Notes: a model not told the origin generated them from the letters alone. A stretch of DNA of 64,000 nucleotides from Cysteiniphilum litorale (GCF_003428165.1 NZ_QLIQ01000001.1:240442-304441); one strand, 5' to 3'; shown: positions 9,194-18,844, counted from the stretch's first letter. Numbers and translations are program-made.

Positions 9194-9820
9194 ATGTCAA
9201 AAAACAAACATAGCAAAAGCAGCAAACGCTGGCTTGATGAACATCATAATGATCATTATGTTAGCCAATCTAAAAAAGATGGTCTAAGATCACGCGCAGC
9301 TTACAAACTCATGGAATTACAGCAAAAAGATAAGCTATTCAAACCAGGCATGACCGTTGTTGATCTGGGTGCAGCTCCTGGTGGTTGGTCACAGGTTTTA
9401 ACGGATTTTGTTGGTTCTGAAGGCAAGGTGTTTGCCTTGGATATTCTCGAGATGGATCCTTTGCCTGATGTGACCTTTATTCAAGGAGATTTCACCGAGG
9501 ATGAGCCATATGAAGCCTTAATGCAATTAACTGAAGGTGAGTCAATTGATTGGGTGATCTCTGATATGGCACCAAATATGAGTGGAAATCGCAATACCGA
9601 TCAAGCCGGATCAATGTATCTGGTTGAATTGGCACTTGATTTTGCCGATAGCACATTAAAATCACGTGGTAATTTCTTAGCTAAAGTTTTCCAAGGTGAA
9701 GGCTTTGATCCTTTTGTAAAGGCAGTTCAAGAGCGTTTTCAAAAAGTCGTTATTCGTAAACCTGATGCATCTCGTGCGCGCTCACGCGAAGTCTATGTGA
9801 TCGGGTTTAATAAACGTTAA
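9194..9820 (+). CDS. rlmE: 23S rRNA 2'-O-methyltransferase RlmE (FtsJ/RrmJ)
   Basis: A 208-residue protein that methylates U2552 of 23S rRNA on the 50S subunit. The SAM-binding motif VVDLGAAPGGWSQ and the SDMAPNMSG segment are present, with the C-terminal KVFQGEGFD and PDASRARSREVY blocks that hold the K-D-K-E catalytic set. An upstream in-frame TTG (9188) exists, but the ATG at 9194 gives the usual N-terminus. The adenosyltransferase gene starts 11 nt downstream, so they are likely cotranscribed. Confidence 0.96.
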   Translation: MSKNKHSKSSKRWLDEHHNDHYVSQSKKDGLRSRAAYKLMELQQKDKLFKPGMTVVDLGAAPGGWSQVLTDFVGSEGKVFALDILEMDPLPDVTFIQGDFTEDEPYEALMQLTEGESIDWVISDMAPNMSGNRNTDQAGSMYLVELALDFADSTLKSRGNFLAKVFQGEGFDPFVKAVQERFQKVVIRKPDASRARSREVYVIGFNKR

Positions 9821-9831
9821 AGGAATTATTC

Positions 9832-10407
9832 ATGGGTCATAGACTGTCAAAAATTTACACCAAAACCGGCGACAAAGGTACTACTGCCCTCTCAGATAAT
9901 ATTCGTATTGATAAATGCGAACCGATTATTGAAACCATTGGTCAGATTGATGAGTTAAACGCCGCCATTGGTGTGATTGTCGCCTTTTCAAGCAACCTTG
10001 ACATAAACAACCAACTACAAAATATTCAACATCATTTATTCAATATTGGTGGCGAGCTATCGTTTCCTCAATTTAGCCAACTAACGGATCATGCTGTTAC
10101 CGCACTTGAAATCCAAATTGATCATTGGAATGAGTCTTTACCACCTTTGAAAGAGTTTATTTTACCTGGTGGTTCACAGTGTGCGGCTTTAAGCCATCAA
10201 GCACGTACCATAGCACGTAAAGCAGAACGCCACTATGTTGCCTTGATCCAAGATCAGACAAAAGCGCATAACCTACTTATTTTAAGTTTTTTAAATCGCT
10301 TATCTGATTATTTATTTGTGTTGGCACGTTTTTTTAATCAATTAGATCAGCATGATGAAGTGTTATGGAAGAGCCATAGAAGTGATAAAACACAGGAAAA
10401 ATTATGA
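9832..10407 (+). CDS. PduO-type cob(I)alamin adenosyltransferase
   Basis: A 191-residue enzyme that transfers the adenosyl group of ATP to cob(I)alamin. The ATP-binding N-terminal signature IYTKTGDKGTTAL is at residues 8-20, and the family core follows (IGQIDELNAAIG, FILPGGSQCAALSHQARTIARKAER, LNRLSDYLFVLARF). The conserved Arg and Asp of the active site are in the latter two. Its stop overlaps the trkA start as ATGA. Its presence implies use of adenosylcobalamin, although no cobalamin-dependent enzyme is seen in this window. Confidence 0.93.
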   Translation: MGHRLSKIYTKTGDKGTTALSDNIRIDKCEPIIETIGQIDELNAAIGVIVAFSSNLDINNQLQNIQHHLFNIGGELSFPQFSQLTDHAVTALEIQIDHWNESLPPLKEFILPGGSQCAALSHQARTIARKAERHYVALIQDQTKAHNLLILSFLNRLSDYLFVLARFFNQLDQHDEVLWKSHRSDKTQEKL

Positions 10408-11776
10408 AAATTATTATTTTAGGTGCCGGACAAGTCGGCAGCTCACTGGCTAAGAATTTACAAAAAGATCATAACATTAGCGTCGTGGATGAAAGAGCCG
10501 AACGACTAAGACATATTCAAAATCACTTTGACGTCAAAACGATCTGTGCTCGGCATCACACCCCAATATTCTTGAAGAAGCAGGTGCTAATGATGCGGAT
10601 ATGATTATTGCGGTAACTAATAATGATGAAGTTAATATCGTTGCTTGTCAGATCGCCTATAGCCTTTTTAAAATCCCAACGAAAATCGCGCGTTTACGTA
10701 ACAAGAACTACGCGCGCTATCCGCAAATTTTTAATAATGACAATATCCCAATTGATCTTATTATTAACCCCTCTGAGTTAGTTACTCAACGCTTGGTGCG
10801 TTTAGTTGAGCACCCTGGCAGTTTCCAGATTGTTGATTTTGCTAATGGGCGCTTGCAGTTAGCAGGGAGTGAAATTGCCGAGGACTCACCACTTCATGGC
10901 ATGAGCATTCGTGAGTTTAGACAAGAGCTTCCTGATATCGATGCGCGTGTTGTTGCTATTTATCGCAAAAAACAAAACTTACTTATATCCGCTGATGCCG
11001 TTTTGCAAAAAGAAGATGAAGTATTCTTTATTGCTGAGCGAATTAATATTCCTGCGATTTTACGTGAATTTCAACCGCAACAAACTGCGTGCCGTAAGCT
11101 CTTTATCGCTGGAGGTGGCAATATCGGTATGGGACTTGCTAAGAAGCTTGAGAATGATTATTTGGTTAAAATCGTTGAGCGCAACTATGAGAACTGTCAC
11201 TTAGCCGCTGAGACACTAAACAATACCACGGTACTCTCAGGGGATGCCTCGGATGCTGAGCTATTAAATGCCGAGAGTATTGATGATACCGATCTTTTTT
11301 GTGCGGTAACCAATGATGATGAGGCAAATATCATGTCAGCAATGCTTGCTAAGAAAATGGGGGCTAAAAGTACCATTGCTCTTGTTAATAGCTTAAGCTA
11401 TGCGGCTTTAGTTGATGAAACACATACCATTGATCGCGCGATTTCACCACAGCGAATCACCATTGGTGTAATTCAAACTTATTTACGCAAAGGTGATATG
11501 CTAAATATCTATTCACTCTATGGCGGGCACGCCGAAGCCTGTGAAATTGTCGTGCACGGCACAGCTGACAGCTCACCAATTGTCGGTAAGAAAATCAGTG
11601 AACTAAACTTACCAAAAGCGATTATTATTGGCGCCATCGTGCGCGATGACACCGTATTAGTTGCGCATGATCATTACACGATTGAGTCAGGAGATCACGT
11701 TATTGTCACGATCACGGATCTTGATCATGTCTATACGATTGAAAAGCTTTTTCAGGTATTGCCGGTTTTTCTATAA
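10404..11776 (+). pseudogene. trkA: TrkA potassium-uptake regulator, interrupted by a one-base frameshift
   Basis: Two abutting reading frames, 10404-10604 (66 residues) and 10601-11776 (391 residues), together make a full TrkA: two Rossmann NAD-binding (RCK_N) domains and two RCK_C domains. The first frame keeps the GAGQVGSSLA nucleotide motif, then goes out of frame. TrkA-like sequence (SHPNILEEAGANDADMIIAVT in pieces) resumes in another frame from about 10555. The total span is one base short of 458 codons, the normal TrkA length, so a single deletion near 10551-10564 explains everything. TrkA gates the TrkH/TrkG K+ channel; no trkH is nearby. Either the gene is dead or the assembly has an error here; the rest of the coding sequence is undamaged. 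Confidence 0.9.
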
Positions 11777-11835
11777 TCCTTTATTACATTTTTTTTCATC
11801 TACCCACTTTACATCAGCCACATTTTCACCTAAAT

Positions 11836-11857
11836 TATATAAATTATTTTTTATATA
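11836..11857. promoter_or_regulatory. Candidate ArsR/SmtB operator
   Basis: TATATAAA-TTATTT-TTTATATA is a perfect 8-6-8 inverted repeat 18 nt before the regulator start. ArsR/SmtB repressors bind AT-rich imperfect palindromes in this position. The surroundings are very AT-rich, so the match is only suggestive. Confidence 0.4.
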
Positions 11858-11875
11858 AAAATTTATGGATTTATA

Positions 11876-12175
11876 ATGAGTGATATTGATGAACTTATTT
11901 TGACGAGAATTGCTGATGTGTGTCATATCATGGGCGATGCCAACCGTATGCGCATTTTATTCCTATGTGCAAAAGAGGCTACACCGGTCAATCACTTTGT
12001 TGAAAAGCTTGGCGTGTCTCAGCCTCTGGTTAGTCATCATTTGAAATTAATGAAACAACAGCGTTTGATTAAAGGTGAACGCCAAGGCAAACAAGTGCTC
12101 TACTCCTTATACGATGAGCATGTTCATTGCATTTTACAAGATATGTATAAACACTGGTCGGATGAAACCCATTAA
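11876..12175 (+). CDS. ArsR/SmtB-family metal-sensing repressor
   Basis: A 99-residue winged-helix regulator. The recognition helix region is VSQPLVSHHLKLMKQQRLI. The C-terminal helix holds the alpha-5 metal site pattern: Asp80, His82, then His93 and Asp96/Glu97 (DxH-X10-HxxD/E). This is the site SmtB/CzrA-type sensors use for Zn2+ or similar ions. No cysteine pair of the ArsR arsenic type is seen. It lies 20 nt upstream of the P-type ATPase and very probably represses that operon until metal binds. Confidence 0.9.
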   Translation: MSDIDELILTRIADVCHIMGDANRMRILFLCAKEATPVNHFVEKLGVSQPLVSHHLKLMKQQRLIKGERQGKQVLYSLYDEHVHCILQDMYKHWSDETH

Positions 12176-12195
12176 TAGAATAAAGGGGAAACAAA

Positions 12196-14382
12196 ATGTT
12201 TGAATATAAAATTTATGGCATGGACTGTTTGGATGAAGTCTCTGTGGTGAAACGAGAGCTTCTGCCTTATGTTAAAGATGAGAACCTTTTACAGTTTAAC
12301 CTGTTGAAAGGCAAGCTCATGATCCACAATCAAACACAACAATTTACACAAGCTGAGATTGAAAAAAGGCTCAAAGCGACAGGCTACCAATTTATCAGTT
12401 GGCAACAATATGAAATCAAACAACAAACCAATAGCGAAAGCTTTCGGCAAAAGCATATGCGCAGCCTATTAACACTGATTTGTGCACTATTTTTAATCAT
12501 AGGCTTTGCTATCCATGGCAGTTATCATGGATTTTTGGATGCTCTTATTGGTGAGCATGGTGCAGCAACTGCCCAACCTGTTAGCTCAATTATTTTTTAT
12601 GTTTTGGCATTAATCGTTGGTGGCTTTTTTATTTACCCTAAAGCATGGGCAGCATTAAAACGTATACGTCCTGATATTAACCTTTTGATGACCATCGCTG
12701 TGATTGGTGCGATATGTTTAGGTCAATGGTTAGAAGCTGGCATGATTGTCTTTTTATTCTCCATCGCTTCATTGCTGGAATCATGGAGTGTTGGCAAGGC
12801 GAGAAAAGCGATTCAATCATTACTAGAAATAGCACCCGATACTGCGAATGTTTATTGTTCACATCATAAAGATATCGATGTTAAGAAGGTTGAAGAAGTT
12901 AATATCGGCGCCACAATCGTTATCAAACCGGGTGAGCGTATCCCTTTAGATGGCGTTGTTACAGAAGGTGAAAGCTTTATTAATCAGGCACCTATTACCG
13001 GTGAGTCATTACCTGTTGAAAAAAAGCAAGGTGATCCTGTATTTGCTGGTAGTTTAAATGAAGATGGTCTTTTGTATGTCAAAGTGACAAAACTTGCCAC
13101 TGAATCAACATTATCAAACATTATCCGTCAAGTGGAACTAGCGCAAGCGAATAAGGCAAAGTCCGAGATGTGGGTTGAGCAATTTGCCAAATACTACACG
13201 CCTTTGATGATGATATTTGCCCTATTAGTCGCGATTATCCCGCCGTTATTATTTGCTGGCAGTTGGTATAATTGGATTTATGAAGCCTTGGTGATTCTTG
13301 TCATCGCCTGCCCTTGCGCTTTAGTGATTTCAACACCTGTGAGCATTGTCTCGGGCTTAAGTGCTGCGGCTAATCATGGCATTTTAATCAAAGGTGGCAG
13401 CTTTCTTGAGTTACCCGCGAAGCTTAAAGCGATTGCTTTTGACAAAACAGGGACGATTACCCAAGGCAAACCTGTCATTCAGTCAATTATTAATATCTCA
13501 AAAGAGTATAGTGATAATGAATTACTACAACTTGCTGCAGCATTAGAAGAAGGTAATAACCACCCCTTAGCACACGCTATCTTTGATAAAATGGCGGCGC
13601 TTAAATTAGCAAAAACCTTTAATGCTTCTAATATTCAAGTGATTAAAGGCAAAGCAATTACAGGACAAATTAATGAGCACAATTACTGGATCGGCAGTCA
13701 TAAATATTTACATGAAAAAACTGAAATTACAGCAAATTTAAATGCCTTTCATGACCAGATTCTCGCATTAGAAAAAACAGGACATTCGCTATTAATTTTC
13801 GCTAACAGCAATCATATCCTTGGCTTGTTTGCTGTTGCTGATAGCATCAAAGACAATGCTAAAGAGACCTTAACTAAACTCAATGCCCTTGGTATTAAAA
13901 CTGCACTATTAACTGGTGATAATAAGGGTGCTGCACAGTTTATTGCGCAACAAGCTGGACTTGATGAGGTTTACTCTGAGCTTTTACCCGAAGATAAAGT
14001 AGCAAAAATCAAAGCCTTACAAACTCAATATCAAACAGTTGCGATGGTTGGTGACGGTATTAATGACGCCCCTGCTTTGGCAACGGCTGATTTAAGCCTT
14101 GCAATGGGGGACGCGGGTAGTGATGTTGCAATTGAAACGGCTGATATTGCATTGATGTCTGATGATTTGGCAAAATTGCCATGGTTAATAAAACATGCCA
14201 TACGTGTTAAAACCATTATTCAGCAAAACATCACCTTTGCTTTAGGGCTTAAAGTAGTCTTTATGGCATTAGCTTTACTTGAACTTGCGAATATCTGGAT
14301 GGCCATTGGTGCGGATATGGGTGCGTCCTTACTCGTGGTATTTAATAGCTTGCGTTTATTAAAAAGCAAAAGTCAGGATTGA
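12196..14382 (+). CDS. Heavy-metal P1B-type ATPase (Zn/Cd/Pb class)
   Basis: A 728-residue metal-exporting ATPase. The transmembrane metal site CPC is at residues 372-374 and the phosphorylated aspartate is Asp416 in DKTGT. The TGES actuator motif, the HP motif (NNHPLA) and the hinge MVGDGINDAPAL are all present. The C-terminal DMGASLLVVFNSLRLL segment is typical of Zn/Cd/Pb transporters. The N-terminal domain starts IYGMDCLDE, with only Cys11 instead of a CxxC pair, giving a Cys plus acidic ligand set as in some Zn2+ pumps. The metal range is inferred from these motifs and the adjacent SmtB-like repressor. Confidence 0.92.
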   Translation: MFEYKIYGMDCLDEVSVVKRELLPYVKDENLLQFNLLKGKLMIHNQTQQFTQAEIEKRLKATGYQFISWQQYEIKQQTNSESFRQKHMRSLLTLICALFLIIGFAIHGSYHGFLDALIGEHGAATAQPVSSIIFYVLALIVGGFFIYPKAWAALKRIRPDINLLMTIAVIGAICLGQWLEAGMIVFLFSIASLLESWSVGKARKAIQSLLEIAPDTANVYCSHHKDIDVKKVEEVNIGATIVIKPGERIPLDGVVTEGESFINQAPITGESLPVEKKQGDPVFAGSLNEDGLLYVKVTKLATESTLSNIIRQVELAQANKAKSEMWVEQFAKYYTPLMMIFALLVAIIPPLLFAGSWYNWIYEALVILVIACPCALVISTPVSIVSGLSAAANHGILIKGGSFLELPAKLKAIAFDKTGTITQGKPVIQSIINISKEYSDNELLQLAAALEEGNNHPLAHAIFDKMAALKLAKTFNASNIQVIKGKAITGQINEHNYWIGSHKYLHEKTEITANLNAFHDQILALEKTGHSLLIFANSNHILGLFAVADSIKDNAKETLTKLNALGIKTALLTGDNKGAAQFIAQQAGLDEVYSELLPEDKVAKIKALQTQYQTVAMVGDGINDAPALATADLSLAMGDAGSDVAIETADIALMSDDLAKLPWLIKHAIRVKTIIQQNITFALGLKVVFMALALLELANIWMAIGADMGASLLVVFNSLRLLKSKSQD

Positions 14383-14409
14383 TAGTGAATTTGGCGTTGT
14401 TTATCGCGG

Positions 14410-14525
14410 AATGCCTTATGGCATTGCCAAGGAAGTCCCTGCTCATTAACCGCAAACTGCTACAAAGCCATTAAAGGATATGCTACACTTCGACTTCGTT
14501 GATGCCATCAAATCAATGATGGCAT
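14410..14525. promoter_or_regulatory. Two hairpins sharing ATGCC/GGCAT arms before yqhD
   Basis: AATGCC-TTAT-GGCATT lies at 14410-14425. A stronger 9-bp hairpin, ATGCCATCA-AATCAA-TGATGGCAT, lies at 14502-14525, ending 11 nt before the yqhD ribosome-binding site. Neither is followed by a T run, so they do not look like terminators. They may be operators or a leader structure for yqhD. Confidence 0.45.
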
Positions 14526-14546
14526 AGATCTAAAATGGAGCATCTT

Positions 14547-15704
14547 ATGGAAAACTTTATTTATTACAACCCAACTCGCATTTACTTTGGTCAAGGACAA
14601 ATCACACAATTAAGTCATGCAATTGCCAAAGATCAAAAAGTATTGTTAATCTACGGTGGTGGCAGCATTAAACAAAATGGTGTTTATGATCAAGTAAAAA
14701 CAGCATTAGCTGACCATCAAGTGACTGAATTTTCAGGCATTGAACCAAACCCTGAGTATGAAACCTGCCTTAAAGCAGTTGAGCTCATCAAACAAAATAA
14801 GATTAATTTTGTATTAGCTGTTGGTGGCGGCTCAGTCATTGATGCCACTAAATTTATCGTTGCAGCCGCTAAATTCAAAGGTGATGCATGGGATATTTTA
14901 GCCAAACATGCTGATATTACTGGCGCTGTACCTTTTGGTTGTGTGTTAACACTGCCTGCGACAGGCTCTGAAATGAACTCAGGATCTGTTATCTCGCGTC
15001 GAGCGTTGAATAAAAAACTTGCCTTTATGCATGAGAAAGTATTCCCTGTTTTTTCAATTCTTGATCCAGAAACAACTTATACCCTACCAGCAAGACAAGT
15101 TGCCAATGGTGTTGTCGATGCCTTTGTCCACGTGATGGAACAATATTTAACTTATCCGCAAAACGCCCAATTACAAGATCGCTTTGCTGAAGGTATTCTC
15201 AGCACGTTAATTGAAGAAGGTGAAAAAGTACTGACTCATCCTCATGACTATGATGTACGTGCTAACATTATGTGGGCAGCAACACTTGCATTAAATACAC
15301 TGATCTCTCAGGGTGTTAAAACCGATTGGGCTACACATATGATTGGGCATGAATTAACCGCCTTTTATGGTTTGGATCATGCACAAACCCTTGCAATCAT
15401 TCTGCCAAGCATTATGGAATACAAAAAGGATAAAAAACAAGCCAAGCTGATTCAATACGCTGAACGCGTCTGGCAGGTTGATAAAACACTTGATGCTGAA
15501 ACAAAAGTGCAAATTGCTATTGAGAAAACACGCGCCTTTTTTGAAAAAATGGGTAACCCAACCAAAATTAGTGCTTACCAACTGTCACAAGATAAATTTG
15601 ACGATATTATTAATAACCTCAAAGATAATGGTCTTACCGCATTGGGAGAGCATGCGGATATCACGCCTGAAGACAGTTTAAAAATCTTGCAAATGAGTTA
15701 CTAA
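14547..15704 (+). CDS. yqhD: NADPH-dependent aldehyde reductase YqhD (iron-containing ADH family)
   Basis: A 385-residue group III alcohol dehydrogenase that follows E. coli YqhD closely along its length: ENFIYYNPTRIYFGQG at the start, VLLIYGGGSIKQNG, GGGSVIDATKFI, LPATGSEMN, QVANGVVDAFVH and IGHELTA with GLDHAQTLAI. The Asp and three His residues in the last blocks are the family metal ligands. YqhD detoxifies short-chain and lipid-peroxidation aldehydes. An in-frame ATG at 14535 exists, but GGAG is spaced 6 nt before 14547 and the family N-terminus starts there. No AraC-type yqhC regulator is adjacent. Confidence 0.93.
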   Translation: MENFIYYNPTRIYFGQGQITQLSHAIAKDQKVLLIYGGGSIKQNGVYDQVKTALADHQVTEFSGIEPNPEYETCLKAVELIKQNKINFVLAVGGGSVIDATKFIVAAAKFKGDAWDILAKHADITGAVPFGCVLTLPATGSEMNSGSVISRRALNKKLAFMHEKVFPVFSILDPETTYTLPARQVANGVVDAFVHVMEQYLTYPQNAQLQDRFAEGILSTLIEEGEKVLTHPHDYDVRANIMWAATLALNTLISQGVKTDWATHMIGHELTAFYGLDHAQTLAIILPSIMEYKKDKKQAKLIQYAERVWQVDKTLDAETKVQIAIEKTRAFFEKMGNPTKISAYQLSQDKFDDIINNLKDNGLTALGEHADITPEDSLKILQMSY

Positions 15705-15729
15705 ATAATAGTGCGTATATAATACAAAT

Positions 15730-15783
15730 CCTCAGCTCCGCCCTTGCGGGATTGCTCGTGTGGCATAGGCTGCGCGGGTGAGG
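15730..15783. repeat. GC-rich palindromic segment
   Basis: The segment begins CCTCAGCTCCGCCC and ends GCGCGGGTGAGG, so its ends are imperfect inverted repeats. It is much richer in G+C than the DNA around it. It resembles the short dispersed palindromes seen between genes in many bacteria. Only one copy is seen in this window, so repeat status is inferred from composition and symmetry. Confidence 0.45.
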
Positions 15784-15872
15784 GGTAATTGAATTTATTT
15801 TCTTTCACTTATCAACACATCCTGCTAAAATTCACCCACTAATATCATACTTATTTATCAAAAAATCAAAAA

Positions 15873-16328
15873 ATGAAAAGATCCAAACTAATCAATACAG
15901 CTTTACCTATATTCGTTGCAACAACAGCCTTAGCAATAAGCGCTTGCTCATCAAATACTGGCTTAGGCAATTACAATATTAATCAAGCGATGAGTTCAAT
16001 GCCTACAAAAGTGAAAACACAAACCACTGATTTTAAATTTTATTTTGGTAAAAACTCAGCTCCTGCAGGCGCTAAAGACTTAGGTGAGATTACAACAAGC
16101 CGACGCGCTAACGCCTTTGCCAAAGATCCTGTTGCTTCTTGTAACTGGGTATTCTACTCAGCCCTTCTAAGCTTAGAAAGCCAAGCCAAAGAAATGGGTG
16201 GCGATGGCGTTGCTAATATTCAATCGAATTGGAAAAATAACACAACATCAAGCACAGATACTTATGTGTGTGAAAATGGCTTATGGATGTCAGGTGTCGC
16301 TTTAAAAGGTAACGCCATCAAGCAGTAA
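15873..16328 (+). CDS. Putative lipoprotein of unknown function
   Basis: A 151-residue secreted protein with a signal peptide ending in a lipobox-like Ile-Ser-Ala-Cys (Cys25). The conserved part has a basic SRRANAF segment, then CNWVFYSALLSLESQAKEMGGDGVANI in pieces, and a later Cys near YVCENG; two or three cysteines could form a disulphide. Similar short proteins in other Gammaproteobacteria are often labelled excinuclease ATPase subunit, which the sequence does not support: there is no P-loop. No function can be assigned. It stands alone, downstream of a GC-rich palindrome. Confidence 0.7.
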   Translation: MKRSKLINTALPIFVATTALAISACSSNTGLGNYNINQAMSSMPTKVKTQTTDFKFYFGKNSAPAGAKDLGEITTSRRANAFAKDPVASCNWVFYSALLSLESQAKEMGGDGVANIQSNWKNNTTSSTDTYVCENGLWMSGVALKGNAIKQ

Positions 16329-16332
16329 GTCT

Positions 16333-17196
16333 TTATAGCTTCCTGACACAAATAAACCGATGTGGCATCTCTTTTTGATCCTCTAATACGTCAAATCCTG
16401 CTTCAATAAATAATTGATGTAAATCCAGCTGATGGAACGCCTTAACAAAGGGTTCATTCAGCTTGCGCGCTAACAATTTGAAATAAACACCTTTCATCCC
16501 GTGGTCTTTACATAATTGCCACGTTTTATCTTGATATTGCAGCGGCGATGGCTCAGCAATAACAAACACCCCACCCTTTTTAAGCACTCGTGAAGCTTCT
16601 GCGATAAGTTGTTTGATATATCTTGGTGGGATTTCATGTAACACATAGCATGCACTTAATCCATCAAAGCGTTTATCAGCAAATGGCAATGACTCAGCTA
16701 CACCTTGAATAAACTTTATCTGTGGGAAATCTAACGCCGCATGTTTTAATAAATAAGGACTTGGGTCAATCCCCCAAATATCGTGGGCACCTTGTTGATA
16801 AATCGCGTTGCTAGTTTTACCACCGCCACAACCAATATCTAACACGGCATGACAGTCTTTTAGATAATATGCTATTTTTTTGCGTATGGGATCAACTTGA
16901 TTAAGCATCGCAATATCAAAGCCTTTGATATAACCACGAGTTAATAGCTTAGAATAGTTCCCGCAAGGAATATTATGAAACTCCTGTAAAACATACTTAG
17001 GAACAGGCATTTCCTGCAATAGTTTTTCATCTAAACGCACAGATCTATTTTTTGGATAAAAAACTGCCTTCACTAAGGTAAGCCAAGCCATTGGTGATTT
17101 AAAATTTAACTCATCAACCCAGCTTTTAGGTAAATCCAATTCATCCCAATTTTGGATTTCAGGATCTAAGAAAGCTTTATTATCAACTTGCTGCAT
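16333..17196 (-). CDS. SAM-dependent methyltransferase (class I), substrate unknown
   Basis: A 287-residue protein with a class I methyltransferase core: motif I VLDIGCGGG near residue 119, the acidic motif II (WGIDPSPYLL), ADKRFDGLSACYVLHEIPP for motif IV and LKKGGVFVIAEPSP after it. This pattern is that of the UbiE/small-molecule methyltransferase group. An N-terminal segment of about 100 residues precedes the core and has no obvious motif. It is encoded just downstream of pyrB (9 nt) on the same strand and ends 4 nt from the convergent lipoprotein gene. Substrate not identifiable. Confidence 0.8.
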   Translation of the reverse strand: MQQVDNKAFLDPEIQNWDELDLPKSWVDELNFKSPMAWLTLVKAVFYPKNRSVRLDEKLLQEMPVPKYVLQEFHNIPCGNYSKLLTRGYIKGFDIAMLNQVDPIRKKIAYYLKDCHAVLDIGCGGGKTSNAIYQQGAHDIWGIDPSPYLLKHAALDFPQIKFIQGVAESLPFADKRFDGLSACYVLHEIPPRYIKQLIAEASRVLKKGGVFVIAEPSPLQYQDKTWQLCKDHGMKGVYFKLLARKLNEPFVKAFHQLDLHQLFIEAGFDVLEDQKEMPHRFICVRKL

Positions 17197-17205
17197 GGTT
17201 AAAAA

Positions 17206-18141
17206 TCACACATTCAACAAATTATAAAGAATCGCTTGACGCATAAATACGCCATTTTTAGCCTGTTGAAAATACCATGCATATTGAGTGGCATCAACCG
17301 AATTGCAAATCTCTTGCACGCGCGGCAGTGGATGCATCACAATCAAATCATCATGTGCGCTATTGACCAACATATCCGCCGTCAGCACATAATCCATTGT
17401 ATGCCCATCTTCTTCGGAAAAACGCTCTTTTTGCAAACGCGTCATATATAAGACATCAACCACAGAAATGACATCAACTAAGTTTTCAACACAGTGTACG
17501 GCTATGTTTTTATTTTTAAGTTGAGCTAAAATTTCTTCTGGAATTTGCAATGCCTTTGGTGCCACATAATATATTGTAATATCATGATAGTTTAATAATG
17601 CATAGCTTAATGAATGCACGGTGCGACCATAACGCAAATCACCAATCATCGCGATTTTTATACCATCAATCTGTCCAAATTTTTGCTCTATCGTAAAAAG
17701 ATCAAGTAAGGTTTGTGAAGGATGTTCATTAGCACCGTCTCCGGCATTCACCACAGGGATATGCGAAATATTTGCAGCGATTTGGGCACTGCCTGCTTCA
17801 AAATGACGCATCACAATCGCATCAGCATAGCCATTAAGCATTTGGATGGTATCGCTTAAGCTCTCGCCTTTCTTACCAAAGGAAGTATTATGTGCATCAG
17901 CAAAACCAATGACTTTAGCACCTAAGCGATGAATCGCTGCTTCAAAAGATAAGCGCGTACGTGTTGACGCTTCAAAAAAGCAGCTGGCAATAACCTTGTC
18001 ACTCAAAGTATTTATAAGCTTGCCATGCTCGGCATCATGCGCAAGCTTCATCAGTTGATCAAAATCATCCCGTTTTAAATCTTTGATACTGACAAGGTGC
18101 TTTGTTGTGTTATTGGCTGTAGATAATATTGTCTCAAGCAT
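17206..18141 (-). CDS. pyrB: Aspartate carbamoyltransferase catalytic chain PyrB
   Basis: A 311-residue enzyme catalysing the first committed step of pyrimidine synthesis: carbamoyl phosphate + aspartate to carbamoylaspartate. The carbamoyl-phosphate motif Ser-Thr-Arg-Thr-Arg is at residues 59-63, and HPSQTLLDL and HPLPR are also present. No pyrI regulatory-chain gene lies next to it, unlike the enterobacterial pyrBI operon, so the enzyme may be unregulated or use another partner. The start ATG at 18141 gives a normal length. It is divergent from coaE. Confidence 0.95.
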   Translation of the reverse strand: MLETILSTANNTTKHLVSIKDLKRDDFDQLMKLAHDAEHGKLINTLSDKVIASCFFEASTRTRLSFEAAIHRLGAKVIGFADAHNTSFGKKGESLSDTIQMLNGYADAIVMRHFEAGSAQIAANISHIPVVNAGDGANEHPSQTLLDLFTIEQKFGQIDGIKIAMIGDLRYGRTVHSLSYALLNYHDITIYYVAPKALQIPEEILAQLKNKNIAVHCVENLVDVISVVDVLYMTRLQKERFSEEDGHTMDYVLTADMLVNSAHDDLIVMHPLPRVQEICNSVDATQYAWYFQQAKNGVFMRQAILYNLLNV

Positions 18142-18238
18142 ATTATGTCCCTTCAGGTGTTAATTACTTTAATTACTCTATGCATATCAGGCAAACAGCG
18201 CTATCCTATCAAGAAAAAATAACAAGGTATATTAAAAC

Positions 18239-18844
18239 ATGTTTCCCGTTGCATTGACTGGTGGTATTGGTAGCGGTAAAACAACAGTTGCTCATCTTTT
18301 TCATGAACTGCATAACATTGATATTATCTGTGCGGATCAAGTCGCTAGAGAAGTTATCCTATCACCCAAAGTCATTGAAGCCATTGTTGATGAGTTTGGC
18401 GATACAGTAATGACTAACGGTATGATTGATAGAAAAGTCTTACGCAGTATTATCAGTCAAGACACATCAGCACGCACTTGGTTAAACAATCTCATGCATC
18501 CGATTATTCGTCAGCAGATTGAATTAAAACTCTCAAAAAGCCAATCCATCTATACGATCATAGATATTCCACTTTTGACAACTGCAACACTTACTAATTA
18601 CCCCTATATTAAAAAAATCATCTCGATATGCGCATCTATGGAAACCAAACTTGATCGCATTACAGCGCGTGACAACCAGACAACGTCACAAGCTTTATTG
18701 ATGATTCAAAGCCAAATTAGTGATGATGAGCGTCGCACATTTAGTGACTTTATCATTAAAAACGATGGCGATATTTCTGAGCTGACACCACAGATTAATG
18801 CTATTCATCACAGCATATTGTCATTCTTAAACGGCACTTCCTGA
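18239..18844 (+). CDS. coaE: Dephospho-CoA kinase CoaE
   Basis: A 201-residue P-loop kinase performing the last step of coenzyme A synthesis. The Walker A motif GGIGSGKT is at residues 8-15, and the CoaE-specific CADQVARE segment follows near residue 31. The LID region with Arg residues (ITARDNQT) is present. Its 3' end overlaps the convergent truA gene by 37 bp. A type III pantothenate kinase (coaX) for the first CoA step is 2.6 kb away. Confidence 0.94.
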   Translation: MFPVALTGGIGSGKTTVAHLFHELHNIDIICADQVAREVILSPKVIEAIVDEFGDTVMTNGMIDRKVLRSIISQDTSARTWLNNLMHPIIRQQIELKLSKSQSIYTIIDIPLLTTATLTNYPYIKKIISICASMETKLDRITARDNQTTSQALLMIQSQISDDERRTFSDFIIKNDGDISELTPQINAIHHSILSFLNGTS

